64,000 nt of DNA from Stenotrophomonas sp. 24(2023) (GCF_030913365.1 NZ_CP133160.1:1488001-1552000), one strand, 5' to 3'; counted from the first letter of the stretch, positions 54,185 through 64,000 are shown. Numbers and translations are program-made. Notes: generated by a model from the sequence alone, not told the origin.

Positions 54185-54843
54185 TGCGGATCCTGCTGGC
54201 CGAGGACGATGGCGCATTGACGCAGCGGCTGCAGCCGCTGCTGGAGCAGGCCGGCTATGTGGTGACCGCCGCTGCCGACGGCCGCCGGGCCGAGGAGATC
54301 GGCCAGATCGACGACCTGCATGCCGCCATCGTCGATCTGGGCCTGCCCGGGCTGGATGGCCTGAGCGTGATCGAGCGCTGGCGTGCCGCCGGGCGCAGCT
54401 TCCCGGTGCTGGTGCTGACCGCACGCGCCCGCTGGCACGACAAGCTGGCCGGCTTCGATGCCGGTGCCGACGACTACCTGACCAAGCCCTTCCAGCCGGA
54501 CGAGCTGATCCTGCGCCTGCGTGCACTGATCCGCCGCAGCGCCGGCCATGCCAGCCCGCGCCTGCAGTGCGGGCCGCTGCAGCTGGACATCAATGCCGGC
54601 CAGTTCGATCTGGACGGGCAGCCGCTGGCGCTGAGTCCACAGGAATTCCGCGTGCTGAGCTACTTCATCCACCATGCCGGGCAGGTGATCGGCCGCGACC
54701 GCTTGGGCGAGCATGTCTTCGATGGCGGCCACGACCCCGATTCCAATGCGCTGGACGTGCTGCTGGGCCGCGTGCGGCGCAAGCTGGGCCTCGAGCTGAT
54801 CCACACCGTGCGCGGCCAGGGCTGGCGGCTGGCACCGCCATGA
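54184..54843 (+). CDS. OmpR-family response regulator
   Basis: This 219-residue protein has a receiver domain with the phospho-acceptor Asp51 (IVDLGLPGLDG), Thr79 and Lys101 (YLTKPF) and a C-terminal winged helix ending in LLGRVRRKLGLELIHTVRGQGWRL. It resembles PhoP/QseB-type regulators. Start and stop overlap the neighbouring genes, so the PepSY - regulator - kinase order is translationally coupled. Confidence 0.93.
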   Translation: MRILLAEDDGALTQRLQPLLEQAGYVVTAAADGRRAEEIGQIDDLHAAIVDLGLPGLDGLSVIERWRAAGRSFPVLVLTARARWHDKLAGFDAGADDYLTKPFQPDELILRLRALIRRSAGHASPRLQCGPLQLDINAGQFDLDGQPLALSPQEFRVLSYFIHHAGQVIGRDRLGEHVFDGGHDPDSNALDVLLGRVRRKLGLELIHTVRGQGWRLAPP

Positions 54844-56156
54844 GCCGCCCGCCATCCTTGCGGCGGCGCCTGCTGCTGGTCGGTGGCCTGGGCGTACTGC
54901 TGGTCTCGCTGCTGGCCAGCGCGCTGCTGGGCGAACTGTTCAAGCGCAGCGCGCGCGACCAGATCGACAACGCCCTGCAGCAGGACATGCTGACCCTGCT
55001 GGCACAGGCCGAGGTGGGCCCCGACGGCCAGCTGCAGCTGCGCCAGGAACCCAACGACGCCCGCTTCCAGCGCGTGTTTTCCGGGGCCTACTGGCAGATT
55101 GCCGATGGCAGTGGCACGGTGCTGCTGCAGTCGCGCTCGCTGTGGGACCAGACCCTGACCGCAGCGGCCACCGGCGCGGTCACCCGCGATCTGCCCGGCC
55201 CATTGCAGCAAACCCTGCGCGCCCGCGTGCAGCAGGTGCGGCTGCCACGGGCAACGCAACCCTACATCGCCGTGGTGGCCACCGACCGCAGCGCGCTGGA
55301 CGCCGACGTCAGCGCCTTCCGCCAGCGCACGGCCATCGCGCTGGCCGTGCTGGTGGCGGCGTGGCTGGCCGTGCTGGCCAGCCAGGTGCACTTCGGCCTG
55401 CGCCCGCTGCGCGCCCTGGGCCAGCAGCTGGAGCGCATTCGCAGCGGCGATGCCAGCCGCATCGACCGCACCCGGCTGGACCGCGAAATCGCGCCGCTGG
55501 CCGATGAGCTGGATGCATTGCTGGACCATCACCAGCGCATGGTCGCGCGCGCGCGCAGCAGCGCCGAAGACCTGGCCCACGCCCTGAAGACACCCTTGAG
55601 CGTGCTGGCTGCCGAAGCCCAGGGCGAAGGGCGCAACTGGCGCCTGACCCTGCATGAGCAGGGCGCGCGGATGCGCGCCAGCATCGAACGCTACCTGGCC
55701 GCCGGCCTGGCCGTGGACCACCACCAGCGCAGCGAGGTGGCACCGGCGGCAGAAGCCCTGTGCCGGTTGATGACCCGCGTGCATGGCAGCCGTGGCGTGC
55801 GCTTCCAGATGGACGTGGCCACCGGGCTGGCCTTCGCCGGCGCCGCCACCGATCTGGAAGAAATGCTGGGCAACCTGCTGGACAACGCAGGCAAATGGGC
55901 GCGCAGCGAAGTGCGCCTGCGCGCGCTGGCGATGCAGGACCGTCTGCATATCGAAGTGCGCGACGACGGCCCGGGGCTGGATGCAGCCAAACTGGAGGCC
56001 GTACTGCAGCGCGGCGTGCGGCTGGATGAGCGCGTGGAAGGCAGTGGCCTGGGGTTGGCGATTGCCGCGGAAATCGCCGCCAGCCACGGCGGCTCGCTGC
56101 GGCTGTCCAATGAGAACCCCGGGTTGCGCGCGCGGCTGGAACTGCCGCTGGGGTGA
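54840..56156 (+). CDS. Membrane sensor histidine kinase
   Basis: This 438-residue kinase has two transmembrane helices (about residues 9-30 and 155-180) around a periplasmic sensor of about 125 residues, a HAMP linker, a dimerisation helix with the phospho-His in AEDLAHALKTPLSVL, and an ATPase domain with the N box (EMLGNLLDNAGKW) and GSGLGLAI. It is the cognate partner of the overlapping regulator gene. PhoQ/QseC-like architecture; signal unknown. Confidence 0.92.
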   Translation: MSRPPSLRRRLLLVGGLGVLLVSLLASALLGELFKRSARDQIDNALQQDMLTLLAQAEVGPDGQLQLRQEPNDARFQRVFSGAYWQIADGSGTVLLQSRSLWDQTLTAAATGAVTRDLPGPLQQTLRARVQQVRLPRATQPYIAVVATDRSALDADVSAFRQRTAIALAVLVAAWLAVLASQVHFGLRPLRALGQQLERIRSGDASRIDRTRLDREIAPLADELDALLDHHQRMVARARSSAEDLAHALKTPLSVLAAEAQGEGRNWRLTLHEQGARMRASIERYLAAGLAVDHHQRSEVAPAAEALCRLMTRVHGSRGVRFQMDVATGLAFAGAATDLEEMLGNLLDNAGKWARSEVRLRALAMQDRLHIEVRDDGPGLDAAKLEAVLQRGVRLDERVEGSGLGLAIAAEIAASHGGSLRLSNENPGLRARLELPLG

Positions 56157-56292
56157 GGCGGGTGACGGGGTCGCGCGCGCGGGTCGTCGTTACCGCGAAC
56201 AACCGTCGATCAACAGCCGGCTCTACCTGCCGATCACCATCCCGCATCACAACCGGCATACGTCCCCATCATCGATGGGCAGCCGCCCGCCC

Positions 56293-56613
56293 CTACCGGT
56301 GGTGCATCCACCAGCAATCAATGGCATCGAGCACGATGTGGATCATCAGCCCGATACCGAACAAGCGGGTTTTCTTCGGCACGCACAGGCCGGCATACAC
56401 GGCGATGGCCGGGGCGGTGTGCAGCGGGTGGAAGCCGATGCTGCAGCGGTTCGGGGCGTAGATCGGGTCGGCCAGCAGGTGGTCCAGGTCGATCACCCAG
56501 CCCAGCAGCATCAGCAGCCAGGCCGAGGCAAAACGCTTGCGCCAGAACAGCCCTGCCAGCAACGCGGGCACGGCGGCATGCAGGAACAGGTGGAAGATCG
56601 CGCGGGCGCTCAT
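56293..56613 (-). CDS. Small membrane protein (DUF6122-like)
   Basis: This 106-residue protein has about four helices and conserved His/Asp residues (FHLFLHAAVPALL, WVIDLDHLLADP, GFHPLHT, HIVLDAIDCWWMHH) like a membrane-embedded metal-dependent hydrolase of the YdjM/DUF6122 type. Function unknown. It lies 43 nt before the speA stop on the same strand but after it in transcription. Confidence 0.75.
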   Translation of the reverse strand: MSARAIFHLFLHAAVPALLAGLFWRKRFASAWLLMLLGWVIDLDHLLADPIYAPNRCSIGFHPLHTAPAIAVYAGLCVPKKTRLFGIGLMIHIVLDAIDCWWMHHR

Positions 56614-56656
56614 CGCTGCCGGGAGCGCCGGGTCATCCCCGGCGCCCCGCAGTCCC

Positions 56657-58546
56657 TCAGGCCAGCGGTTCGTCGGACAGGTAGGTGTAGCCGGTCAGGC
56701 CGGCTTCCAGCGCCTGCGACAGCTCCTGCGCGCGTTCCGGCGACAGCGCGGCGGCGGCCACGCGCTGCTGGTACACCGCACGCAGCTCGTCCAGCTTGTA
56801 GCCCACGTAGTCCAGCATCACATCGGTGGTATCGCCACGGCGCTGCTGGGTGATGGCATAGCCATCGGCATCGGCCAGCACTTCCACCGCGTCGGTATCG
56901 CCGAACAGGTTGTGGATGTCGCCCAGGATTTCCTGGTACGCACCGACCATGAAGAAACCGATGCGGTAGCTTTCGCCCGGCTTCATCGCGTGCAGCGGCA
57001 GCGAGCTGTCCAGGCTTTCGTTCTCGACGTAGGTTTCCACCATGCCGTCCGAATCGCAGGTCATGTCGGCGATGATGCCGCGGCGGTCGGGCTGCTCGTC
57101 CAGGCGCTCGATCGGCACGATCGGGAAGACCTGGTCGATGGCCCACACGTCCGGAATCGATTCGAACACGCTGAAGTTGACGAAGTACTTGTCGACCAGG
57201 CGCTCGTTCAGTTCATCCAGCACCGGGCGGTGGCTCTTCTCGTCATAGCTCAGGCGCGCACGCACGCCATGGGCGATGGCATAGAACAGATCGTCGATGC
57301 GCGCACGCTGCGGCAGGTCGATCTGGCCCAGCGCGTAGCTGGCCAGGCCTTCGGCATGGAAATGCTGGGCTTCCTGGAACAGCTCGATGGCCGGGCGCTG
57401 GTCCAGTTCGTCGTGGATTTCGCGCAGGTGGCGGATCGAGGCCGGTTCGTCGTCGTGCGCATCGGGCACGCGGCCTTCCTGCGCCTGCTCCACTTCGGAC
57501 ACGTTGGCGATCAGCACCGCGTGGTGTGCGGTCATCGCACGGCCACACTCGGTGACGATGCGCGGCGGGGTCAGGCCGTGCTCTTCGCAGGCACTGGCCA
57601 GCGGCTGCACGATGTTGCTGGCATACGAATGCAGGCCGTAGTTGATCGAGCAGAAGCTGCGCGAACGGGTGCCTTCGTAGTCCACGCCCAGGCCACCGCC
57701 CACGTCCACGTGGGTAATCTTCGCGCCCAGGCGCGAGAGTTCCACGAAGTAGCGGGTGGCTTCGCGCATGCCGTTGGCGATGTCGCGCACGTTGGAGATC
57801 TGCGAGCCCATGTGGAAGTGCAGCAGGCTCAGGCAGTCGGCGTACTCGGTGTCACGCAGCGACTTCCACAGGTCCAGCAGCTGGCGTGGGGACAGGCCGA
57901 ACTTGGCCTTGTCGCCACCACTGTTCTGCCACTTGCCCGCGCCCAGCGAGGCCAGGCGCATGCGCACGCCCAGGCCCGGCTTCACGTCCAGCGCCTTGGC
58001 CTCTTCCAGCACCAGCTTCAGCTCGGAGGGCTTCTCGATGACGATGAAGGTCTGCAGGCCCAGCTTGCGGCCGATCAGGGCCAGGCGGATGTACTCGCGG
58101 TCCTTGTAGCCGTTGCAGACGATCAGCCCGCCCGGGCGCGACAGCGCCAGCACGGCCATCAGCTCGGGCTTGCTGCCCGCTTCCAGGCCGAAGCCTTCGC
58201 CGTGGTGGCTGGCCAGGGTGCCGGCCACGCCGCGGTGCTGGTTGACCTTGATCGGGTAGACCGCGGTGTAGCCGCCGGCGTACTCCCAGTCCTGCTGGGC
58301 CTGGGCGAAGGCGGCCTGCAGCTTGCCCAGGCGCTGGCCCAGGATGTCCGGGAAGCGCACCAGCAGCGGCAGCTTGGCACCCGCCGCGCGGGCAGCATCG
58401 ACCACCTTGGGCAGCGACACCACCGGGCCGTCCGCCCCGGTCGGTCTCACCACCATATGCCCGGCCTGATCCACATCGAAGTAGCCATCCGCCCAATGCG
58501 GGATCGAGTAGGTCTTGCGGGCTTGGTCGAGGGACCAATCGGTCAT
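56657..58546 (-). CDS. speA: Biosynthetic arginine decarboxylase
   Basis: This 629-residue PLP enzyme makes agmatine from arginine, the first step of putrescine synthesis by the agmatine route. The PLP lysine is in AVYPIKVNQ, the HFHMGSQI, DVGGGLGVDYEGT and TECGRAMTAHH segments are present, and length matches SpeA. The start at MTDWSLD is chosen by homology. It is divergent from speE over a 198-nt region with a long inverted repeat. Confidence 0.96.
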   Translation of the reverse strand: MTDWSLDQARKTYSIPHWADGYFDVDQAGHMVVRPTGADGPVVSLPKVVDAARAAGAKLPLLVRFPDILGQRLGKLQAAFAQAQQDWEYAGGYTAVYPIKVNQHRGVAGTLASHHGEGFGLEAGSKPELMAVLALSRPGGLIVCNGYKDREYIRLALIGRKLGLQTFIVIEKPSELKLVLEEAKALDVKPGLGVRMRLASLGAGKWQNSGGDKAKFGLSPRQLLDLWKSLRDTEYADCLSLLHFHMGSQISNVRDIANGMREATRYFVELSRLGAKITHVDVGGGLGVDYEGTRSRSFCSINYGLHSYASNIVQPLASACEEHGLTPPRIVTECGRAMTAHHAVLIANVSEVEQAQEGRVPDAHDDEPASIRHLREIHDELDQRPAIELFQEAQHFHAEGLASYALGQIDLPQRARIDDLFYAIAHGVRARLSYDEKSHRPVLDELNERLVDKYFVNFSVFESIPDVWAIDQVFPIVPIERLDEQPDRRGIIADMTCDSDGMVETYVENESLDSSLPLHAMKPGESYRIGFFMVGAYQEILGDIHNLFGDTDAVEVLADADGYAITQQRRGDTTDVMLDYVGYKLDELRAVYQQRVAAAALSPERAQELSQALEAGLTGYTYLSDEPLA

Positions 58547-58578
58547 TGCAGTCGGCCTTGTTGGTAATAAAAGGGGGG

Positions 58579-58618
58579 GCATGATAACGCCTATATGCCG
58601 ACAGGTCCGTTATCATGC
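58579..58618. promoter_or_regulatory. Inverted repeat between speA and speE
   Basis: GCATGATAACG (58579-58589) and CGTTATCATGC (58608-58618) are exact inverted repeats with an 18-nt spacer, in the shared promoter region of the two divergent polyamine genes. They could be operator half-sites, or symmetric TATCAT -10 elements. Confidence 0.5.
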
Positions 58619-58744
58619 GCGCCCGCGCCCGTGGCAGGTCTGAACCTGAACGGGCCGATCCGTCCGGATGTGGCATCTGTGCCACGCGGCCCCGCCCGCC
58701 AGCCCGGCTTTACCCTCCGAACAGGACCCAGAAGGACCCGCTCC

Positions 58745-59599
58745 ATGACTGACAGCAACAACTGGTACATCGAACACTTCGAGCGCACCGGCTCGGCCAT
58801 CGGCTACCGCATCACCGGCAAGCTGGACGAGGTGCAGTCGCCGTTCCAGAAGATCGAAATCTTCCAGACCACCGACTGGGGCAACCTGATGACCATCGAT
58901 GGGGCCATCATGCTGACCAGCAAGGACAATTTCTTCTACCACGAGATGATCAGCCACCCGGTGCTGTTCACCCACGCCGCCCCCAAGCGCGTGGTCATCA
59001 TCGGCGGCGGCGACTGCGGCACCCTGCGCGAAGTGCTCAAGCACACCGGCGTGGAGAGCGTGACCCAGTGCGATATCGACGAGCAGGTCACCGTGATGGC
59101 GCGCAAGCACTTCCCGGAACTGTGCGAGTCCAACAACGACCCGCGCGCCGAGCTGCTGTTCGACGACGGCGTGGCCTACATGGCCAACTGCCCGGCCGGC
59201 AGCGTGGACGTGGTGATCGTCGATTCGACCGACCCGGTCGGCCCGGGCGAAGGCCTGTTCAACAAGGCCTTCTATGAAAGCTGCTTCAAGGCCCTGAAGG
59301 ACGACGGCATCCTGGTGCAGCAGTCCGAATCGCCGCTGATGCAGCTGGAACTGATCAACGAGATGCGCACCGAGATGGGCAAGGCCGGCTTCGGTTCGTT
59401 CAAGACCCTGCCGTTCCCGCAGCCGTGCTACCCCACCGGCTGGTGGAGCGTCACCCTGGCCCGCAAGGGCGAGAGCGGCTTCGACTTCCGCCAGGCCGAT
59501 TCGGCCGCCAAGGGCTTTGACACCCTGTACTACACCGCCGCGCTGCACACCGGCGTGCTGGTCACCCCGCCGTTCGTGCAGGCCGCACTGAAGGGTTGA
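58745..59599 (+). CDS. speE: Spermidine synthase
   Basis: This 284-residue aminopropyltransferase makes spermidine from putrescine and decarboxylated SAM (from SpeD). The decarboxy-SAM motif GGGDCGTLREVLKH, the catalytic Asp in VDSTDPVGPGEGLF, and the PCYPTGWWS putrescine segment are present. The start at MTDSNN gives the family length. An intrinsic terminator follows. Confidence 0.96.
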   Translation: MTDSNNWYIEHFERTGSAIGYRITGKLDEVQSPFQKIEIFQTTDWGNLMTIDGAIMLTSKDNFFYHEMISHPVLFTHAAPKRVVIIGGGDCGTLREVLKHTGVESVTQCDIDEQVTVMARKHFPELCESNNDPRAELLFDDGVAYMANCPAGSVDVVIVDSTDPVGPGEGLFNKAFYESCFKALKDDGILVQQSESPLMQLELINEMRTEMGKAGFGSFKTLPFPQPCYPTGWWSVTLARKGESGFDFRQADSAAKGFDTLYYTAALHTGVLVTPPFVQAALKG

Positions 59600-59639
59600 T
59601 CGGAAAGCGTGCCAACCCCGGTTGGCACCTGCCAAAGCA

Positions 59640-59672
59640 AAAACCCGCGCTGGCGACAGCGCGGGTTTTTTG
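59640..59672 (+). terminator. Intrinsic terminator of speE
   Basis: AAACCCGCGCTG and CAGCGCGGGTTT pair over 12 bp with a four-base loop and are followed by a T run (six T). A small GTGCCAACC/GGTTGGCAC hairpin (59609-59628) precedes it. It also faces the convergent LpxO-like gene. Confidence 0.88.
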
Positions 59673-59711
59673 TTGTCCGGCAGTGCCGGGCCCTGCCCGG
59701 CAGCCGTTCAA

Positions 59712-60620
59712 TCACAGCGCCCAGATACCGGCCACCACCGCCACCACCAGGCCCCACTTGATCAGCTGGTAGGCCAGCCAGCTGCGCTCGCGCAGCGCCT
59801 TGGCCTTCAGGCGCACCTTGTACAGGCTGCCGAAGGCCTTGTTGACGCCACCGGTCGGGTCACCCGGCAGGTTCGGCGAAGCGCCACCGGCCAGCAGCGT
59901 GGCCGCCACCGCACGGTTGAACAAGCCCGGCAGGCCGAAGTGCAGCGGGCGGGCGATATCGCAGAACAGGATCACCCGGTCCTGGTCGGTTTCATTGTGC
60001 GCATGGTGGATGTAGGTCTCATCGAACATCATCCATTCGCCATCGCGCCAGCTCTTCTTCACCCCGTCCACCACGATGTAGCAGCCATCGTCGTTGGGCG
60101 TGGTCAGGCCCAGGTGCAGGCGCAGCGAACCGGCGAACGGGTCGCGGTGCGGGCGCAGTTCGCTGCCCGGCGGCAGCTGCGCGAACATCGCCGCGCGCAC
60201 GTCCGGGATCGATTCGATCAGCGCGGTGGTCTTCGGGCACAGCGCCTTGGCCGACGGGTGCGCCGGGCCGTACCAGCGCAGGTAGAAGCGCTTCCAGCCC
60301 CGGCGGAAGAACGAATTGAAGCCGGCATCGTTGAAGCTGCTCGAGGCGGCAATCTTGTCCGCATCGCGCAGGGCCAGCGCCTCATCGCGGATCATCTGCC
60401 AGTTCTGGCGCAGCGGCTCCAGCTGCGGGAACTCCTTGCCCGGGTCCAGGAACGGCGTGGTCGGCACCTTGGAAAACAGGTACATCACCACGTTGATGGG
60501 CGCCATGAAGCTGGAATGGTCCAGCAGCTGGCGGGCCCAGCGCGCACGGACCTTGCCGCGGAAATGGATGTACAGCACGCAGGCCACGAACAGCGCTGCC
60601 AGTACGATTTTGATGATCAT
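59712..60620 (-). CDS. lpxO: LpxO-like Asp/Asn beta-hydroxylase family protein
   Basis: This 302-residue protein has an N-terminal transmembrane helix and the AspH-type dioxygenase fold: HRDPFAGSLRLHLGL (Fe ligand His) and the FDETYIHHAHNETDQDRVILFCD segment with the second His, plus an Arg for 2-oxoglutarate. Length and domain match LpxO, which adds a 2-hydroxyl to a secondary acyl chain of lipid A. GAGG precedes the ATG. Assignment as LpxO is by family; a host-protein-type substrate cannot be excluded. Confidence 0.8.
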   Translation of the reverse strand: MIIKIVLAALFVACVLYIHFRGKVRARWARQLLDHSSFMAPINVVMYLFSKVPTTPFLDPGKEFPQLEPLRQNWQMIRDEALALRDADKIAASSSFNDAGFNSFFRRGWKRFYLRWYGPAHPSAKALCPKTTALIESIPDVRAAMFAQLPPGSELRPHRDPFAGSLRLHLGLTTPNDDGCYIVVDGVKKSWRDGEWMMFDETYIHHAHNETDQDRVILFCDIARPLHFGLPGLFNRAVAATLLAGGASPNLPGDPTGGVNKAFGSLYKVRLKAKALRERSWLAYQLIKWGLVVAVVAGIWAL

Positions 60621-60830
60621 CAGCTACCTCCGGCCTGTGCCGGACCAAACGGTGGGGGCGATGCGTGGCCGGGCGGCCAGCACCGATGGCGCGGCAAGGG
60701 ACGGGGGCGTGCCGAAGGGGGCGGCCGTCGCTGTCGCGGGACAACAGCGTATGGTCGGCAGCGATCCGGCCGGGGTCAAGCACCCTTGCCGGCCTGTTCA
60801 GGCTTCTCACCGGCAATGCGACACTGGGGC

Positions 60831-61793
60831 ATGATCGCCCCGCATGATCCCTATCCGCCGTACTGGCGGGCTTACCTGCCCTTCTTCGGCCTGCCGCACG
60901 CGCATCCGGCCCCCCACGCTGAAACGGTGCGTGCCGGCGGCTGGACGCTGCCGCTGGACCGGCACGGCCCGGCCGACGCGCCGGTGAGCGTGCTGCTGGT
61001 ACATGGCGCCGGCGGCTACGGGCGCCTGTTCGCGCCGCTCGCGCAGCGGCTCAGCCGCCACGGCGTGGAAGTGATCGCCCCGGATCTGCCCGGCTACGGC
61101 CGCCACCGCGCCCCTTGGACGCAGGTGGACTACGGCGTCTGGCAGCAGGCGCTGCTGGCCCTGATCGACACCGAATACCGCGCCCGGCCCCGGCCCATCG
61201 TGCTGCTGGGGGCCAGCATCGGCGGCTTCCTTGCCTACCAGGTGGCGGCCCGCTCGCCGCACGTGCGCGGGCTGGTGGTGACCACCCTGGCCAACCCGTG
61301 CGACGCCGCCGTGCAGGCCGCGCTGGTGCGCTATCCCTGGATGCGCCACAGCCTGCCCTGGCTGCGCCCGTTGGCCCGCATCACCCGCGGCCTGCGCGTG
61401 CCGGTGCGCTGGTTCACCCACATGCAGCACATGTCGCGCGATGCGGCGCTGTCCGCCGTGGTCTGCGCCGACCCGATGGGCGGCGGCAACCGCGTGCCGG
61501 TGGGCCTGCTGGCCTCGCTGTTCGACGCCGACGTGCCCGCCCCGGAAGCCTTCGACCGCTGCCCGGTGCTGCTGGCCCACCCGGCCAACGACGCCTGGAC
61601 CCCGGTCGCCATCAGCGATCCGTTCTTTGACCGGCTGGCCGCGCCCAAGCGCCGGGTACTGCTGGAAGGCTGCGGCCACTTCCCGATCGAATCCCCCGGG
61701 CTCGCGCAGCTGGAGACCGCACTGGCCGATTTCCTCGCGCCGCTGCGGGATAGTGCATCCCGCGCCCAAGTTGTTGATCTTCAACGACCCTGA
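60831..61793 (+). CDS. Alpha/beta hydrolase
   Basis: This 320-residue protein has the alpha/beta hydrolase core: the oxyanion loop VLLVHGAGGYGRLF, the nucleophile elbow GASIGG (Ser about residue 127), an Asp in the late strand segment ANDAWTPV, and the catalytic His in GCGHFPIE. No signal peptide. The start at MIAPHDP is preferred; an ATG 15 nt earlier is possible. Substrate unknown. It is divergent from the lpxO-like gene. Confidence 0.8.
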   Translation: MIAPHDPYPPYWRAYLPFFGLPHAHPAPHAETVRAGGWTLPLDRHGPADAPVSVLLVHGAGGYGRLFAPLAQRLSRHGVEVIAPDLPGYGRHRAPWTQVDYGVWQQALLALIDTEYRARPRPIVLLGASIGGFLAYQVAARSPHVRGLVVTTLANPCDAAVQAALVRYPWMRHSLPWLRPLARITRGLRVPVRWFTHMQHMSRDAALSAVVCADPMGGGNRVPVGLLASLFDADVPAPEAFDRCPVLLAHPANDAWTPVAISDPFFDRLAAPKRRVLLEGCGHFPIESPGLAQLETALADFLAPLRDSASRAQVVDLQRP

Positions 61794-61980
61794 GATGAAG
61801 TGAGACGCCACTGTCCAGCGTTGCGCGACGAACTGTTCCAGTGGCGGCTCCGACAAATCTCCGACAAATCGTGGAATAGCAAACTACCCGGTACTAAAAT
61901 TAACGGGACAGCAACATTCCCCCCGTAACACCGGTTCGCTTGACGCTTCGCGCCACCCACCGGGTCAGCCAGAGAACGTC

Positions 61981-62640
61981 ATGACCCTGCTCACCTCCCC
62001 CCTTCCCCCCTGTGGCGGCGACGCCATGGCACCGCAACTGCTCAAGCGCGGCGAGCGCTTCCTGGCCCCGGATGTGTACCGCACCTGCCTGGACGGGCAG
62101 CTGGCGGTGGTCAAGGACTATTCCCGCTACCGCGGCACGCCGGCGGCGCTGATCGCGCGGCTGATGGTGCGCCGCGAGGCCCGCATGCTGGCCCGGCTGG
62201 GCGGCTGGAAGCACGCCCCGGCGCTGCTGGGCACGCTGGGCGGACTGGCCGTGGGCATGGAATTCATTCCCGGCGAAACGCTGACCAGCGCCCAGGCCGT
62301 CAGCGGTGAAGTGTTCGAGCAGCTGCAGCGCGCCCTGGGCCGCCTGCATGCCGCCGGCATCACCCACAACGACCTGCACGGCACCAACGTGGTCGTGAGC
62401 GCCGGTGTCCCCGTGCTGCTGGATTTCACCTCGGCCTGGCGCGTGCCGCGCTGGCTGCGCCACAACCCGGTCACCCGGCAGCTGCGCCGCAGCGACATGA
62501 AGAACCTGCTGAAGATGCGCCAGCGCGTGACCGGCCAGGCACCGAGCGCCGCGCAGGCCGCCCTGGTGGCCGACCCCGGCTGGGTGGCCGCCGTGCGCCA
62601 GGGCTGGAAACGGTTCTATCGGTGGGCGAAGCGGCGGTAA
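61981..62640 (+). CDS. Small kinase-like protein (RIO/Kdo-kinase type)
   Basis: This 219-residue protein has a compact protein-kinase-like fold: LAVVKDYSRYRG (possible catalytic Lys), RREARMLARLGGWKHAP, GITHNDLHGTNVVV (catalytic loop with Asp) and LLDFTSAW (DFG-like). Such small proteins include RIO, Kdo and heptose kinases of the LPS core. Location near the LpxO-like gene fits an LPS role, but there is no proof. A later ATG at 62026 is possible. Confidence 0.75.
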   Translation: MTLLTSPLPPCGGDAMAPQLLKRGERFLAPDVYRTCLDGQLAVVKDYSRYRGTPAALIARLMVRREARMLARLGGWKHAPALLGTLGGLAVGMEFIPGETLTSAQAVSGEVFEQLQRALGRLHAAGITHNDLHGTNVVVSAGVPVLLDFTSAWRVPRWLRHNPVTRQLRRSDMKNLLKMRQRVTGQAPSAAQAALVADPGWVAAVRQGWKRFYRWAKRR

Positions 62641-62676
62641 GCGCTGGGTTGCAGGTGCCGCCTGCGCCTGCCGCGC

Positions 62677-63774
<1,098 letters not shown>

Positions 63775-63996
63775 TCAGGCACCGGCATGGCGTTGTATCT
63801 CCGTGCGTGATTGAAGCGCTGTGCCGCAGAACGGGCAGTACATGACAGCTTGATCAAACCATCCGATACCTTGGTCAGTGTTGATGTATCCGACTGCCAA
63901 GTACAGGACGCCGTTGTCCTCAACACGCAGCAACTTCTCTGGCGGAGATGTCATTGCATTGCTCATATCGCTGCAGCAGCTTCCAAAGCTCGACAT
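63775..63996 (-). CDS. Partial or small hypothetical protein with zinc-ribbon end
   Basis: The visible 73 residues end in YCPFCGTALQSRTEIQRHAGA, a CxxC zinc-ribbon half, with an earlier Cys pair (SCCSD) and the LYLAVGYINTDQGIGWFDQAV segment. The frame is open to the right edge, so the true start may lie outside. Base use is clearly more AT-rich than in the rest of the window, which suggests a gene acquired more recently. Confidence 0.55.
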   Translation of the reverse strand: MSSFGSCCSDMSNAMTSPPEKLLRVEDNGVLYLAVGYINTDQGIGWFDQAVMYCPFCGTALQSRTEIQRHAGA

Positions 63997-64000
63997 GGAA

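Overview
The window is a GC-rich (roughly two thirds G+C) piece of ordinary chromosome from a Stenotrophomonas-type gammaproteobacterium (Xanthomonadaceae; S. maltophilia complex or a close relative). This is inferred from protein sequence and gene order (trp genes - Clp - speD - coq7 - rplM/rpsI), from a CRP-like Clp regulator, and from many 24-bp GTAG-footed palindromes of the kind described as SMAG repeats in S. maltophilia. No prophage, insertion sequence, CRISPR array, integrase or plasmid gene is visible. Coding density is high and almost every gene belongs to a recognisable family.

Layout. 1-0.56 kb: tail of a hybrid sensor kinase. 0.56-2.1 kb: iron storage (bfr, bfd) and rppH. 2.2-2.5 kb: tRNA-Met(CAT) and tRNA-Gln(CTG), then a strong terminator. 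2.7-3.5 kb: rplM-rpsI. 3.7-6.5 kb: coq7, a SugE-type exporter behind an attenuator-like hairpin, speD, clp. 6.6-13.0 kb: a TSUP permease, then on the minus strand trpE - SIMPL protein - trpG - trpD - trpC - HAD phosphatase. 13.3-18.0 kb: yegS, a nine-copy palindrome array, a GNAT enzyme, rpe, a J-domain protein, purC and an Mpo1-like protein. 18.4-24.3 kb: a six-gene Mrp cation/proton antiporter operon with fused A and B subunits. 24.4-29.9 kb: a Na/Ca exchanger, two hypothetical genes, and the tyrosine-degradation pair hmgA/hppD divergent from a MarR regulator.

29.9-45.1 kb: a membrane protein of unknown role, a thioredoxin-like lipoprotein, a POT peptide transporter, tryptophan dioxygenase, a 2-oxoacid dehydrogenase operon (E1alpha, E1beta, a small SH3 protein, E2), a VOC protein, a WYL-type regulator, an NAD(P)-binding protein, a diguanylate cyclase, YedI and a UbiB-type kinase. 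45.3-53.3 kb: opgB, a structured repeat region, a large MscS-type channel, lipocalin, an FAD oxidoreductase and small secreted proteins. 53.3-56.2 kb: two divergent PepSY proteins with a two-component system. 56.3-64 kb: speA/speE divergent, an LpxO-like hydroxylase, a hydrolase, a kinase-like protein, a PII protein, UbiK, and a lower-GC right edge.

Themes. Polyamine synthesis is represented by speA, speE and speD. Tryptophan synthesis (trpEGDC) and breakdown (kynA), tyrosine breakdown (hppD/hmgA) and envelope functions (OpgB, LpxO, MscS, Mrp) recur. The most unusual items are non-coding or contextual: a pair of inverted 102-nt hairpin elements with compensatory changes (47.4-47.9 kb), the 41-bp-period palindrome array (14.43-14.82 kb), an attenuator-like 5' region before sugE, a run of Trp codons just before trpE, and a eukaryote-like SH3 protein inside the dehydrogenase operon. 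I did not find a clearly new multi-gene system.
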